DNA of 64,000 nucleotides from Novosphingobium fluoreni (lineage in GTDB: Bacteria > Pseudomonadota > Alphaproteobacteria > Sphingomonadales > Sphingomonadaceae): the NCBI RefSeq assembly GCF_014196615.1, contig NZ_JACIDY010000001.1:620001-684000 (forward strand), read 5' to 3'. The first letter of the stretch is position 1, and each line of letters begins with the position of its first letter. Of the stretch, positions 8,874-17,727 are shown piece by piece. The translations under genes were made by a program, and so were the position numbers. The notes beneath the pieces were generated by a model. That model did not search any database and was not told where the DNA came from. It saw nothing but the letters and a program-made list of their open reading frames with translations.

Positions 8874-9347
8874 ATGCGTGGTGAAAAAGCCGCGCGCTGG
8901 CTGGCGCTGCTGACGCCGGCGCTTCTGCTGGCGGGTGCGTATATCAGCCAATACGGTTTCGGCCTGCCGCCTTGCGAGATGTGCTGGTGGCAGCGCTATG
9001 CCCATTTTGCGGCGCTCGCGCTGGGGTTCCTGGCCTTCGTGATCCCGAACCGCGTGCTGGTCTGGCTCGCCGCAGTGGCTATCGCGTTGGCCGGACTGAT
9101 CGGCGGTTTTCATGCCGGGGTGGAGTATGGCTGGTGGCAGGGCGTCACCGCATGCACCGCCAGTCCCTTCGCCAGCGGGCAGGACCCCCTGGCCGCGATC
9201 CTGGCCGCGCCGGTGATCCGCTGCGACGTGGCGCCATGGTCGCTGTTCGGGATATCGCTGGCGGGATGGAACTTCCTGTTCTCGATCGCCGCCGCGCTGG
9301 CGATCGGCTTACTTCTGACGCGCGGCCGGAGAGTGGCTGATGGATAA
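8874..9347 (+). CDS. dsbB: Disulfide bond formation protein B
   Basis: DsbB reoxidises the periplasmic thiol oxidase DsbA and passes electrons to quinone. The 157-residue protein has four membrane helices and both cysteine pairs: C34/C37 (CEMC) in the first periplasmic loop and C94/C117 in the second. The next gene, coq7, starts inside its last codons and makes a quinone-synthesis enzyme, which fits a quinone-dependent oxidase. The start is an ATG with GGGGAGGGG close upstream, just after the palindromic repeat. Confidence 0.92.
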   Translation: MRGEKAARWLALLTPALLLAGAYISQYGFGLPPCEMCWWQRYAHFAALALGFLAFVIPNRVLVWLAAVAIALAGLIGGFHAGVEYGWWQGVTACTASPFASGQDPLAAILAAPVIRCDVAPWSLFGISLAGWNFLFSIAAALAIGLLLTRGRRVADG

Positions 9348-9852
9348 GCGCAGCGAGCGCATGTTGCGGGTCGACCAGGCGGGCGAATTCGGCGCGACCC
9401 GCATCTATGCCGGGCAGCTGGCGGTGATGGGCAATCGCGCGCCCGGCGCCGCCGAGATCGCCGGTATGGCGACGCAGGAGGCCGCGCATCGCGAAGTGTT
9501 CGACAAGCTGCTGGCAGAGCGCGGCGTGCGGCCCACGCTGCTGCAGCCGGTATGGTCGGCGGCAGGCTTTGCGCTGGGCGCGGCGACGGCCTTGCTCGGC
9601 CCCGAGGCGGCGATGGCCTGCACCGCGGCGGTGGAGACCGAGATCGACCGCCACTATACCCAGCAGCTGGACGACCTGGGGGACGAAGACCCCGAATTGT
9701 CCGGCCACATCGCCAAGTTCCGCGACGAGGAGCGGGAGCATCACGATGCGGCGATCGCCGGCGGGGCGGAACGGGCACCGGCCTATCCGCTGCTGTCCGG
9801 CGTGATCCGGCTGGGCTGCCGCGTGGCGATCAAGCTTTCCGAACGCATCTGA
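9340..9852 (+). CDS. coq7: Demethoxyubiquinone hydroxylase Coq7
   Basis: Coq7 hydroxylates demethoxyubiquinone in the penultimate step of ubiquinone synthesis, using a carboxylate-bridged di-iron site at the membrane. The 170-residue protein carries the ligand set in two repeats: E16 (QAGEFGA), E47xxH50, then E99 (VETEID) and E131xxH134. It overlaps the end of dsbB by 8 bases, so the two are probably one operon. Presence of this O2-dependent enzyme suggests aerobic ubiquinone synthesis. Confidence 0.94.
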   Translation: MDKRSERMLRVDQAGEFGATRIYAGQLAVMGNRAPGAAEIAGMATQEAAHREVFDKLLAERGVRPTLLQPVWSAAGFALGAATALLGPEAAMACTAAVETEIDRHYTQQLDDLGDEDPELSGHIAKFRDEEREHHDAAIAGGAERAPAYPLLSGVIRLGCRVAIKLSERI

Positions 9853-9963
9853 TCGTCAAAAGCGTGACGGGCGCGGGAACCAATCGCGCGGCCTTCAGCT
9901 ATCATTCAAGGCACTCGCGGCTTATAGCGGCGGCGAGGCGCTTCGCCTGATGGGAGCTGAAAT

Positions 9964-10524
9964 ATGTTGCGTACCTGGACCGCCATCGCCTCAACCGCTG
10001 CTGTCCTGGCCTTTGCCGCGCCGGTGCTGGCGCAGGATGGCGCGGAAACGTCCGGCAGCGACAAGGTGAACCAGGTGATCGTCTATGGCGACGATCCCTG
10101 CCCGGCCTCGACCGGAGACGAGATCACCGTCTGCGCCCGCAAGCCCGAGGGTGAGCGTTATCGCATCCCCGCTCCGCTGCGCGGCGTGGACCGGCCGACT
10201 TCGGAAGCCTGGAGCAACAAGGTGCTGGCGTACGAGACGGTCGGCCGCTTCGGCACCAACAGCTGCTCCCCCGTGGGCGCCGGCGGCTTCACCGGCTGCA
10301 CCCAGCAGATGATCAACAAGGCCCGCGCCGAGCGGGAGAACGGCACCGACGTCCGGTTCGGCGATCTGATCCAGAAGGAGCGCGAGAAGCGCCTCTCGAC
10401 CATCGACGCCACGGCTGCCGAAGAGCAGGTCAGCGTAGAGGCCGAGGAACGCGCGTACGAAGCGCGCAAGAAGGCGGCGGATGCGGCTGCGGCGGGACAG
10501 GCGGCGGGTACGACAGCCCCCTGA
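9964..10524 (+). CDS. Secreted hypothetical protein, Ala/Glu-rich C terminus
   Basis: This 186-residue protein has a clear signal peptide (hydrophobic stretch to about residue 22, cleavage near VLAQDG). The mature part carries four cysteines (CPAS, VCAR, NSC, GCTQ), suggesting disulfides in the periplasm, then a long charged helix (residues 115-170) and an Ala-rich tail. I do not recognise a named domain; similar short secreted proteins occur in sphingomonads. A ribosome-binding GGGAG lies 5-8 bases before the ATG. It is followed by repeats and a convergent fabI operon. Confidence 0.75.
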   Translation: MLRTWTAIASTAAVLAFAAPVLAQDGAETSGSDKVNQVIVYGDDPCPASTGDEITVCARKPEGERYRIPAPLRGVDRPTSEAWSNKVLAYETVGRFGTNSCSPVGAGGFTGCTQQMINKARAERENGTDVRFGDLIQKEREKRLSTIDATAAEEQVSVEAEERAYEARKKAADAAAAGQAAGTTAP

Positions 10525-10591
10525 TAGAAGCAGCGTCCTCTGTGGTTCAACTGGGGGGTATGGCGCGGAGATTGCGCCGCGAAGAAGCGGG

Positions 10592-10612
10592 GTCCCGGAT
10601 CAAGTCCGGGAC
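10592..10612. repeat. Short alphaproteobacterial palindrome (GTCCCGGA/TCCGGGAC)
   Basis: Perfect 8-bp arms with loop TCAAG. The sequence resembles the short GTCCCGG...CCGGGAC palindromes scattered between genes in many alphaproteobacteria. It lies between the convergent ends of the secreted hypothetical gene and fabI, where it could also act as a weak transcription barrier. A related hairpin follows sciP at 20019-20042. Confidence 0.6.
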
Positions 10613-10637
10613 GACGAACAACTGGTTATGCTTCCAT

Positions 10638-10710
10638 CCGTTCGTGTCGAGCGTAGTCGAGATACGCTGACGCAGCGCTGGCGTGTCTCGACTACGCTCG
10701 ACACGAACGG
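10638..10710. repeat. Sphingomonad-type palindromic repeat, copy C
   Basis: Two 28-base arms flank the 17-base loop GCTGACGCAGCGCTGGC. Both arms carry the same change relative to the other copies (GTAGTC/GACTAC instead of GAAGTC/GACTTC), so the change is compensated and pairing is kept. The remaining 10711-10827 bases before the end of fabI hold nothing I can name. Confidence 0.92.
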
Positions 10711-10827
10711 ATATAGAGGGCGAACCGGATAGGACGCCCTGTTTTCCCTTAAAAAACGAAAGCGTGGATGGCATTGAGCTTGGCTGACTTTGGCTAAGCC
10801 TGGCCAATCCAGCCACCTCCTACCGCC

Positions 10828-11631
10828 TCAGGTCAGCGCGATGTCCGGCGCGTCTTCCTGCTTCATGCCGACCACGTGATAGCCCGCATCCACGTGATGC
10901 GTTTCGCCCGTCACGCCGGAGGACAAGTCCGACAGGAAGTACAGCCCGCTGCCGCCCACGTCGTCGATGGTGACATTGCGGCGCAGCGGCGCGTTCAATT
11001 CGTTCCACTTCAGGATGTAGCGGAAATCGCCGATGCCGCTGGCCGCCAGCGTCTTGATCGGCCCGGCGGAGATCGCGTTCACCCGCACGTTCTGCGGGCC
11101 GAGATCGTTGGCGAGGTACTTCACCGAGGTTTCCAGCGCCGCCTTGGCCACGCCCATCACGTTGTAATGCGGCACTACCTTTTCGGCGCCGTAATACGTC
11201 AGCGTCAGGATCGAGCCGCCGTTGGGCATCATCGCCACCGCCCGCTTGGTCACGGCGACGAGGCTGTAGGCCGAGATGTTCATGGTCATCAGGAAGTTTT
11301 CGAGGCTGGTGTCGACATACTTGCCGCGCAGCTCGTTCTTGTCGGAAAAGCCGATCGCGTGGACCACGAAGTCCAGGGTGTCCCAGCGTTCTTTAAGCGT
11401 GTCGAACGCGGTGTCCAGCGCAGCCATGTCGGAGACGTCGCATTCCAGCAGAAAGTCGCTCCCCAGGCTTTCGGCCAGCGGCTTCACGCGCTTGGCCAAG
11501 GCATCGCCCTGGTAGGAGAAGGCCAGCTCGGCCCCGTGCTCGGCCAGCTTCTTCGCGATGCCCCATGCCAGCGACTTGTCGTTCGCCAGACCCATGATGA
11601 GACCGCGCTTCCCCTGCATCAGACCTGTCAT
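10828..11631 (-). CDS. fabI: Enoyl-ACP reductase (NADH), FabI
   Basis: FabI reduces the enoyl-ACP double bond in each cycle of fatty acid elongation. The 267-residue protein is a short-chain dehydrogenase with the FabI dinucleotide motif GLANDKSLAWGIA. The catalytic tyrosines are Y146 and Y156, with K163 (Y-x6-K). It is the last gene of a minus-strand run (dnaJ-like, YihY, fabI) and its start overlaps the YihY gene by 4 bases, so its expression is coupled to that membrane protein. Confidence 0.96.
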   Translation of the reverse strand: MTGLMQGKRGLIMGLANDKSLAWGIAKKLAEHGAELAFSYQGDALAKRVKPLAESLGSDFLLECDVSDMAALDTAFDTLKERWDTLDFVVHAIGFSDKNELRGKYVDTSLENFLMTMNISAYSLVAVTKRAVAMMPNGGSILTLTYYGAEKVVPHYNVMGVAKAALETSVKYLANDLGPQNVRVNAISAGPIKTLAASGIGDFRYILKWNELNAPLRRNVTIDDVGGSGLYFLSDLSSGVTGETHHVDAGYHVVGMKQEDAPDIALT

Positions 11632-12623
11632 TCGTATTCTTCCTGTAATTCACCCGTGCCGGCTTCGGCTGGAGCGCCGGCGCGATTCATGGCCCGTTCC
11701 TCGGGCGATTCCGTAAGTGCCGCGTTGAGCTCGGCCCCGACGACCATTCCTAGTCCGACAAGCCAGAAAAAGAAAAGTGCGATCATCACGCCCGCCAGGC
11801 TGCCATAGGTCAGATCGTAGCGGAAAAACGTGGATAGAACGCGGGGCAGGGCGGCGGCGACCACCACCCACCACACCGTCACCAGTAACGCCCCGGGCCA
11901 GCGCGGATAGATCGGCTTCTGGTAAGCCGACGGCGTCAGCGCGTAGAACAGCGTGTAGATCGATCCGTAGAGGCCAAGGCCGGTGACAAGGTGGCTCATC
12001 GCCAGGCTGAAGCGCGGCGCGTCGATGCCGGGCAGCAGCGTAACTAGCACTTCCTCGATCGAGGCGATCAGCACTTGGCCGGATAGCGAGATCAGCATGA
12101 TCAGCACCGCGGCCAGGATCAGCCCGGTGGATGTCAGGCGATAGCGCCAGAACGTGCGCGTCGGCTGGGTGCCGTAGGCGCGGTGGAGGATATCGCGGAT
12201 CGTCTCGATCAGGCTGGCGGCGGACCACACGCCGAACAGGCCGCCGATCCACAGCAGCCAGCCTTGGCGCAGCGCCACCACGTCATGCGCCACCGGGGCC
12301 AGCACTTCCGCCACGCGCGGCGGCAGCGCGAGCAGGATGTTGTCGATCGAACCGTCCAGCTGCTCCTGCTCGCCGATGACAGAGAAGATCGCGCCCACCG
12401 CGATGAAGAAGGGGAACAGCGCCAGCAGCGTCACGTAGGCGAGATTGCCGGCGTGGATGAAGCCATCCTCCCACGCGCCGGTCACCACGCGCTTCGTCAC
12501 GTTGAAGAAGCGGGAGCCCGGGCCGGTCTTTTCACGGATGCGCGTTTGCAAGCCGGAGTGGCGGCGCATGGCATCCTTGCGCCGCGCTTCGGGCGTAAGG
12601 TTGGATTTTGCGACTTCGGTCAA
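11628..12623 (-). CDS. YihY/BrkB family inner membrane protein
   Basis: A multi-pass membrane protein of about 331 residues with six hydrophobic segments and the YihY/BrkB hallmarks DGFIHAGNLAYVTLLALFPF near the N terminus and WWVVVAAALPRVLSTFFRYD near the end. The family function is not settled. I propose a TTG start at 12623, 14 bases after the DnaJ-like stop, because it gives an N terminus LTEVAKSNLTPEARR typical of sphingomonad relatives; an ATG at 12569 would give 313 residues. It sits between a chaperone gene and fabI in one transcription unit. Confidence 0.85.
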   Translation of the reverse strand: MTEVAKSNLTPEARRKDAMRRHSGLQTRIREKTGPGSRFFNVTKRVVTGAWEDGFIHAGNLAYVTLLALFPFFIAVGAIFSVIGEQEQLDGSIDNILLALPPRVAEVLAPVAHDVVALRQGWLLWIGGLFGVWSAASLIETIRDILHRAYGTQPTRTFWRYRLTSTGLILAAVLIMLISLSGQVLIASIEEVLVTLLPGIDAPRFSLAMSHLVTGLGLYGSIYTLFYALTPSAYQKPIYPRWPGALLVTVWWVVVAAALPRVLSTFFRYDLTYGSLAGVMIALFFFWLVGLGMVVGAELNAALTESPEERAMNRAGAPAEAGTGELQEEYE

Positions 12624-12636
12624 CCGGCGGTCAGCC

Positions 12637-13602
12637 TCAGACGCCCAGCTTCGCGCGGACGTCGCGCGTGTCGCGCCAGCCATCGAGGCGCTGGACGAGA
12701 TCGGCGTCCCCTTCTGGCAGCACGATCTGCAGCGTCAGCAGCTGGTCGCCGCGGGTGCCGTCCTTACGGGTGAAGCCGCGGCCCTTGATGCGCAGCACCT
12801 TGCCGGAAGAGGTGCCCGCCGGGACGGACAGCATCACCGCGCCGCTGACGGTGGGGGCGCGCACTTTCGCGCCGTTCACGGCTTCGTCCAGCGTCACCGG
12901 CAGGTCCAGCCGCACATCGTCCCCTTCGCGGCGGAAGCTGGGATGGGGCTGGATCTGGATCGTGACGATAGCATCGCCCGCGCCGCCGGGGCCGGCCTCT
13001 CCCTTGCCGGCGAGGCGCATCTGCGTGCCGTCTTCCACCCCGTTGGGCAGCTTGAGGTCGATCGTCTTGCCATCGCCCAAAGTTATGCGCTGCGGGGAAA
13101 GGCTGGCCGCATCGGCGAAGGGGACGGAAAGGCGATAGGATACGTTCGCGCCCTTGGGCGGGGCGCGGCGTTGCTGGCGGGCGCTGCCGAACGGATCGCC
13201 GCCCATGCCGCCGCGCGCGCCGCCGCCGCGTCCACCGAACATATCACCGAAGATATCGCCCAGATCGATGCCTTCGCTGGAGAACCCTTCGAAGCCGCCG
13301 CCCGGATTACCGCCGCCAAAACCACGATGCCCGCCGCCAAAGCCGCCGCCGCCGTACCCCCCTCCGAAACCCATCGGGTTGCCATCGGCGTCGATCTCGC
13401 CCCGGTCGAACTTGGCGCGCTTGTCCTTGTCGGACAGCAGATCGTAAGCCGCAGTCGCTTCGCTGAAGCGCTCGGTCGCCTTGGGATTGTCCTTGTTGGC
13501 GTCTGGGTGGAGTTCCTTGGCCAGCTTGCGATAAGCGGATTTGATCTCCTTCTCGCTTGCGCCACGGGACACGCCGAGTGTGGTGTAGGGGTCTGCTGCC
13601 AT
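12637..13602 (-). CDS. DnaJ C-terminal domain co-chaperone, CbpA-like
   Basis: This 321-residue type II J-protein has an N-terminal J domain (residues 3-70) with the HPD triad in KELHPDANKD, which stimulates DnaK ATPase. A Gly/Phe-rich linker follows (about 80-150), then two C-terminal beta-sandwich substrate domains ending in the dimerisation tail. There is no CxxCxGxG zinc region, so it is CbpA-like rather than DnaJ proper. The ATG at 13602 (MAADPYTTLG) begins exactly at the J domain; 36 further upstream codons are open but look non-coding. It heads the operon with YihY and fabI and is divergent from pdxH. Confidence 0.92.
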   Translation of the reverse strand: MAADPYTTLGVSRGASEKEIKSAYRKLAKELHPDANKDNPKATERFSEATAAYDLLSDKDKRAKFDRGEIDADGNPMGFGGGYGGGGFGGGHRGFGGGNPGGGFEGFSSEGIDLGDIFGDMFGGRGGGARGGMGGDPFGSARQQRRAPPKGANVSYRLSVPFADAASLSPQRITLGDGKTIDLKLPNGVEDGTQMRLAGKGEAGPGGAGDAIVTIQIQPHPSFRREGDDVRLDLPVTLDEAVNGAKVRAPTVSGAVMLSVPAGTSSGKVLRIKGRGFTRKDGTRGDQLLTLQIVLPEGDADLVQRLDGWRDTRDVRAKLGV

Positions 13603-13708
13603 ATCGGCAGCATAGCTAGGATCGTGTGGCGCTTCCGGCAAGCGGTGCATTCTTCTACAAGGTGCGTAATGCCCGGCGCCATATGCGTCGGCCGCCAAGG
13701 ATGACCGC

Positions 13709-14323
13709 ATGATCGATGCCGAAATCGCCGCCGAAAGTATTCCGCGTTCAGACCCCCTGGCCCTGTTCGACCAGTGGTATGCTCAAGCGCGCGAGTCAGA
13801 ACCCAACGATTCCAACGCGATGGCACTGGCCACCGCCACGCCGGAGGGTGTGCCCTCGGTCCGAATGGTGCTGCTCAAAGGGCACGGCCCGGACGGTTTC
13901 GTGTTCTACACCAATGCCCACAGCCGCAAGGGCCGCGAGTTGCTGGCCAATCCCCATGCCGCGTTGCTGTTCCATTGGAAGAGCCTGCGCCGCCAGATCC
14001 GGATCGAGGGGCCGCTGAGCGAGGTCGATCCGCAGATGGCGGACGATTATTTTCACTCACGATCCCGCGATTCGCAGCTGGGTGCGGTGGCGTCCGACCA
14101 GTCGGCCCCGCTGGATTCGCGCGAGACGTTCGTATCCCGCTATCACGAGGTGGAGCGCCGGTTCGGCGATAGCGAGATCGAGCGGCCCGCGCACTGGACC
14201 GGGTTTCGCGTGAAGCCCACCGCGATCGAGTTCTGGGTCGACCGGCCGGGCCGCCTGCATGAGCGCCGTGTGTTCACGCGCGATCAGGCGGGCGGCTGGG
14301 CCAGCACGCTGCTCTATCCATGA
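13709..14323 (+). CDS. pdxH: Pyridoxamine 5'-phosphate oxidase
   Basis: PdxH oxidises pyridoxamine or pyridoxine phosphate to pyridoxal phosphate with FMN and O2. The 204-residue protein is of normal length and holds the FMN-binding segment SVRMVLLKGHGPDGFVFYTN and the C-terminal signature EFWVDRPGRLHERRVF. An AAGGATG ribosome-binding sequence precedes the ATG. The downstream CDF gene starts within its stop codon (4-base overlap). Confidence 0.95.
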   Translation: MIDAEIAAESIPRSDPLALFDQWYAQARESEPNDSNAMALATATPEGVPSVRMVLLKGHGPDGFVFYTNAHSRKGRELLANPHAALLFHWKSLRRQIRIEGPLSEVDPQMADDYFHSRSRDSQLGAVASDQSAPLDSRETFVSRYHEVERRFGDSEIERPAHWTGFRVKPTAIEFWVDRPGRLHERRVFTRDQAGGWASTLLYP

Positions 14324-15294
14324 GCGCCAGCTCCATGAGCGATAGCGGCACGCTGAACCGCAGCGCCGCGATGGCCAGCATCAGCGCGGCGCTGTTGCTG
14401 CTGGCGTTGAAGGGCTGGGCCGCCTGGTCCACCGGCTCCACCGCGATGCTGGGCAGCCTGGCGGATACCACGCTCGACCTTGTCGCCAGCTGCGCGACTT
14501 TGGCGGGCGTGTGGGTGGCGGCGATGCCCGCGGATGACAAGCACCGCTTCGGCCACGGCAAGGCGGAGGCGATCGCGGCGCTGTTCCAGATCGTGCTGAT
14601 CTCGATCTCGGCGCTGGGCATCGCCGCGCGTGCGGTAGAGCAATTCGTGGCCGGCGGGCGGACGCAAGCCGCGGGTGACGGGATCGTGGTTTCATTGGTG
14701 GCGATCGGGGTCACGCTGGCGCTGCTGGCCTGGCAGCGGCACGTGATCCGGCGAACCGGTAGTCTGGCGATCCAGACCGACAACGTGCACTATCAGTCAG
14801 ATCTGCTGCTAAACCTGGCGGTGATCGCCGCGCTGGTGCTGGACCAAGTGGCGGGCTGGCGTCACGCGGACCCGCTGTTCGGCCTGGGCATCGCGGCCTG
14901 GCTGGGGTGGAGCGCGTGGACCGCATCGCAGCAGGTGCTCATGCAATTGATGGATCATGAATGGCCGGCGGAGAAGAAAGACCGGCTGCTGGCCTTGCTG
15001 GCGCGCAACCCTGACATCACCGGCGTTCATGACATGCGCACCCGCACGTCCGGCAATCGGGACTTTGTGCAGTTCCACGTCTGGGTCGATCCCGAAATGA
15101 GCGTACGCCAGGCGCATCGCGTCATGGACGATATCGAGGCGCGGCTGCAGGCCGAATTTCCGGATGTGGAAATCCTGATCCACCCCGATCCCGAAGGGTT
15201 GGTGGATGAAGAGGGCCCCGCGTCCCGCGACGTGCTGCCCAATACTTGCGATGTCGCCGATTACCTGGCCGATCAACATAAGGGCGATGCCTGA
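14320..15294 (+). CDS. Cation diffusion facilitator family metal exporter
   Basis: This 324-residue protein has six membrane helices and a C-terminal cytoplasmic ferredoxin-like domain, as in FieF/YiiP. The metal-site motifs appear: a GSLADTTLDL segment in TM2 and an H-x3-D (NVHYQSDLLLN) in TM5, plus HRFGHGKAEA in the TM2-TM3 loop. It probably exports divalent metal (Zn, Fe, Cd or Co) in exchange for protons; the specificity cannot be read. It overlaps pdxH by 4 bases and the PhzF gene by 1. Confidence 0.92.
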   Translation: MSASSMSDSGTLNRSAAMASISAALLLLALKGWAAWSTGSTAMLGSLADTTLDLVASCATLAGVWVAAMPADDKHRFGHGKAEAIAALFQIVLISISALGIAARAVEQFVAGGRTQAAGDGIVVSLVAIGVTLALLAWQRHVIRRTGSLAIQTDNVHYQSDLLLNLAVIAALVLDQVAGWRHADPLFGLGIAAWLGWSAWTASQQVLMQLMDHEWPAEKKDRLLALLARNPDITGVHDMRTRTSGNRDFVQFHVWVDPEMSVRQAHRVMDDIEARLQAEFPDVEILIHPDPEGLVDEEGPASRDVLPNTCDVADYLADQHKGDA

Positions 15295-16088
15295 TGCCTA
15301 AGGTACCCTATTGGCATGTCGATGCGTTCGCCGATCGTCCGTTCGGCGGCAACCAGGCGGCGGTGATGATCCTCAAAGCCTGGCCGGATGACGCGGTGCT
15401 GCAGGCGATCGGCGCGGAGAACATGTTCGCCGAAACCGCCTTCGTGGTGCGCGATGATACCGGCGCGGCGGATTGGGAGCTGCGCTGGTTCACCCCGACG
15501 TGCGAAATCCGACTGTGCGGCCACGCCACGCTGGCGTCCGGGCACGTGTTGCTGGGCCTGGAGCCCCAGCGGGCGCACGTCACCTTTCGCACGCGCAAGG
15601 CCGGCATCCTGGAAGTGCGGCGCGATGGCGAAGTGCTGGCGCTGGGCTTGCCGTCGATCCCGACGCAGCGCGGCGAGCACGCAGGCGCCGTGGCGCTGCT
15701 GGGGGCGGAGCCGGTGGAAACCTGGCGTTCGCCGCTGGGCTACAACGTGTTTCTCTATCCTGACGAGGCGGCGGTGCGCGCGCTGATGCCCGATTTGCGG
15801 GGGCTGGCGGCGCTGTGCGATGACCAGTTCATCGTCACCGCGCCAAGCGTGGAGACCGATATCGTCAGCCGCGTGTTCGTGCCCGGTGGCGGCGTGGACG
15901 AGGATAGCGTGACCGGATCGGCCCACGCGGTGCTGACCCCGTTCTGGGCGGCCAAGCTGGGGCGGGAGGGCTTCACCGCCTACCAGGCCTCACAGCGGGG
16001 CGGCCTGCTGACGTGCCGTCTGCAAGGTGAGACAGCATGGCTGGGCGGCCCTTGCGTGACCGTGGTGGAGGGCCGCTTCACGTTTTGA
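15294..16088 (+). CDS. PhzF family isomerase/epimerase-like protein
   Basis: This 264-residue protein has the two-lobed PhzF/diaminopimelate-epimerase fold with the family start VDAFADRPFGGNQAAVM and the conserved ENMFAETAFV segment containing the catalytic glutamate. The phosphate-binding GGGVDEDSVTGSAHAVL loop of the second lobe is intact. Family members isomerise small acids such as the phenazine precursor DHHA; no phenazine genes are nearby, so the substrate is unknown. The ATG shares one base with the CDF stop (TGATG). Confidence 0.9.
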   Translation: MPKVPYWHVDAFADRPFGGNQAAVMILKAWPDDAVLQAIGAENMFAETAFVVRDDTGAADWELRWFTPTCEIRLCGHATLASGHVLLGLEPQRAHVTFRTRKAGILEVRRDGEVLALGLPSIPTQRGEHAGAVALLGAEPVETWRSPLGYNVFLYPDEAAVRALMPDLRGLAALCDDQFIVTAPSVETDIVSRVFVPGGGVDEDSVTGSAHAVLTPFWAAKLGREGFTAYQASQRGGLLTCRLQGETAWLGGPCVTVVEGRFTF

Positions 16089-16159
16089 GGGGGTGGGCTT
16101 ACCGGTTTACCTCGTTCTCACGAACGGAGATGGTTCGAACTTCCATCACAAGAACGACC

Positions 16160-17305
16160 CTACCCCGGAAACAGCTCCAGCAGCGCGCCGATGTGATCGT
16201 GCAGCACCGCTTCCTGCTGGGGCGTCGAGTATCCCAGGCGCACGACGGTGAGCAGCTGTCCCGGCGAGCCGACGACATATTGCCCATACTCGCCCCGGCA
16301 GGCGAACAGGTCCTTGCGGCCTTGACCGGGCCAGAGGGGTGAGACGCCCTCGGGCGGTGTGCCGTTCAGCCAGACCCCTGCGCCATAGGCGGCGTTGCGC
16401 GGCGAGGGCTTGCGCATGAAGGTGACCCAGCGGTGCGGCAGCACTTGCGCGCCTTTGACCGAGCCGGTGTGCCTCAGGAACTCGCCCAGCATCGCCCAGC
16501 TGCGGGCGGGGGCCAGCAACATCGAAGAGCCGACCATCGTGCCCGTCCGGTCGAAGCTGACTTGCGTGCCTTTCATGCCTACCGGGTCCAGCACGCGGGT
16601 GCGCAAGTAGTCACTCACCCAGCGCCGTCGAATCGCCGGATCGCGGCTGTCGGTCAGCGCGCGGCCGGCCAAGTCGGCCAGGATCACGCCGGTGGCGGAG
16701 GACGGCTCGAACTTCTGCCCGGCGGGCGATTCCAGCGGCTGCGCCTCGGCATAGGCGGCCATGTCGTCCCGCCCATCGAGGAACAGCATGCGCGTCCGGT
16801 CGGACTTGCGCTCGGGCTCGCCGCTCCGCTGCGCCGTTTCGGCATGGCGCAGGCCGGAACGCATCTGGAGCAGCTGGCGCAGCGTGATCTCGCCACGCGG
16901 ATCGCCAGGGCGCTGCCAATCGGGCACCGGGGCGGTCTCGTCCATGCGCAGGCGGCCATCGCTGACCAGCTGGCCGATCATCAGCGCAGTGACGCATTGC
17001 GCCATCGACCAGCCGTTCAGCGGCGTTTTCTCGCCGATGCCGGGGCCGTAGCGCTCCGCCACCACGGTGCCGCGCTTCATCACCAGCAAGGCCTGCGTGG
17101 TGCCCACCGATTCGGCATCGAACAGGGCATCGATCTGGCGCGCAAGCGGGATGCGCGCCGCGCCGCCGTCATCGCGAATGGCGGCCTGCGCCTCCGCGCT
17201 GGGCGGGGGCGGGCCCTCCTGTCCACCGCCGCATCCGGCCAGGAACGGCACGGAGACTGGCAGCAGGGCAAGGGCGAGGATAAGGGGCAGACGACGCGAC
17301 TTCAT
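16160..17305 (-). CDS. Beta-lactamase/serine-hydrolase-fold lipoprotein, catalytic residues substituted
   Basis: The 381-residue protein starts with a lipoprotein signal (LAGC, Cys 25) and matches the class C beta-lactamase/esterase-type serine hydrolase family over residues 55-375 (ITLRQLLQMRSGLRH, VSDYLRTRVLDPVGM, YGQYVVGSPGQLLTVVRLG). The SxxK nucleophile motif reads S100-M-A-Q103, so the general-base lysine is glutamine. The segment that normally reads YSS/YxN reads P201-S-S, so the tyrosine is also lost. Unless the alignment is misread this is a pseudo-enzyme or uses a different mechanism. I chose the ATG at 17305; longer open sequence upstream overlaps the divergent gene. Confidence 0.82.
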   Translation of the reverse strand: MKSRRLPLILALALLPVSVPFLAGCGGGQEGPPPPSAEAQAAIRDDGGAARIPLARQIDALFDAESVGTTQALLVMKRGTVVAERYGPGIGEKTPLNGWSMAQCVTALMIGQLVSDGRLRMDETAPVPDWQRPGDPRGEITLRQLLQMRSGLRHAETAQRSGEPERKSDRTRMLFLDGRDDMAAYAEAQPLESPAGQKFEPSSATGVILADLAGRALTDSRDPAIRRRWVSDYLRTRVLDPVGMKGTQVSFDRTGTMVGSSMLLAPARSWAMLGEFLRHTGSVKGAQVLPHRWVTFMRKPSPRNAAYGAGVWLNGTPPEGVSPLWPGQGRKDLFACRGEYGQYVVGSPGQLLTVVRLGYSTPQQEAVLHDHIGALLELFPG

Positions 17306-17335
17306 TCGCGCGGGTGATGTGCGAGGCGTGAGACG

Positions 17336-17692
17336 ATGGCAACAGGGCAGGTGAGCGAAATGCGGCAGCGCCAGCCAGCGCGCTGGGGAAGAAACCTGCT
17401 GCTGCTTGCCGTGCTGCTGGTCGTAGCGCTGACCGCGTGGTCGTGGACGCGCCTGCGCGTCACCGCCCGTACCAATACCGCCTTGGCCGCGCAGACCGGC
17501 TGCCTGTGCCGTTTCGCCGCCGGTCGCTCGCTGGCGTCGTGCGAGGCGGACCCTGCCGTCAAGCGCGACTGGGTGGGGCTGCACCAGGACGCCGCCGCGC
17601 GCTCGCTGACGGCCAGCGTGCCCTTGCTCGCCAGCCAGACCGCGCGCTGGTCGCCCGAAACGGGATGCGTGATGGACGGGTGGAAGGATTAG
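17336..17692 (+). CDS. Small membrane-anchored hypothetical protein
   Basis: This protein has 118 residues with one N-terminal membrane helix (about residues 19-39) and a periplasmic part with four cysteines (GCLCRF, SCEAD, GCVMD). Similar short proteins with a cleft of cysteines after a helix are found beside serine hydrolase genes in sphingomonads, but I know no function. It is divergent from the serine-hydrolase-like lipoprotein with only 30 bases between start codons. An ATG at 17360 with AGGTGAG in front is an equally good start and would leave 54 bases. Confidence 0.7.
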   Translation: MATGQVSEMRQRQPARWGRNLLLLAVLLVVALTAWSWTRLRVTARTNTALAAQTGCLCRFAAGRSLASCEADPAVKRDWVGLHQDAAARSLTASVPLLASQTARWSPETGCVMDGWKD

Positions 17693-17727
17693 GCGAAAAA
17701 GGCCTCTGCCATTATCCAGCGGCGCGC

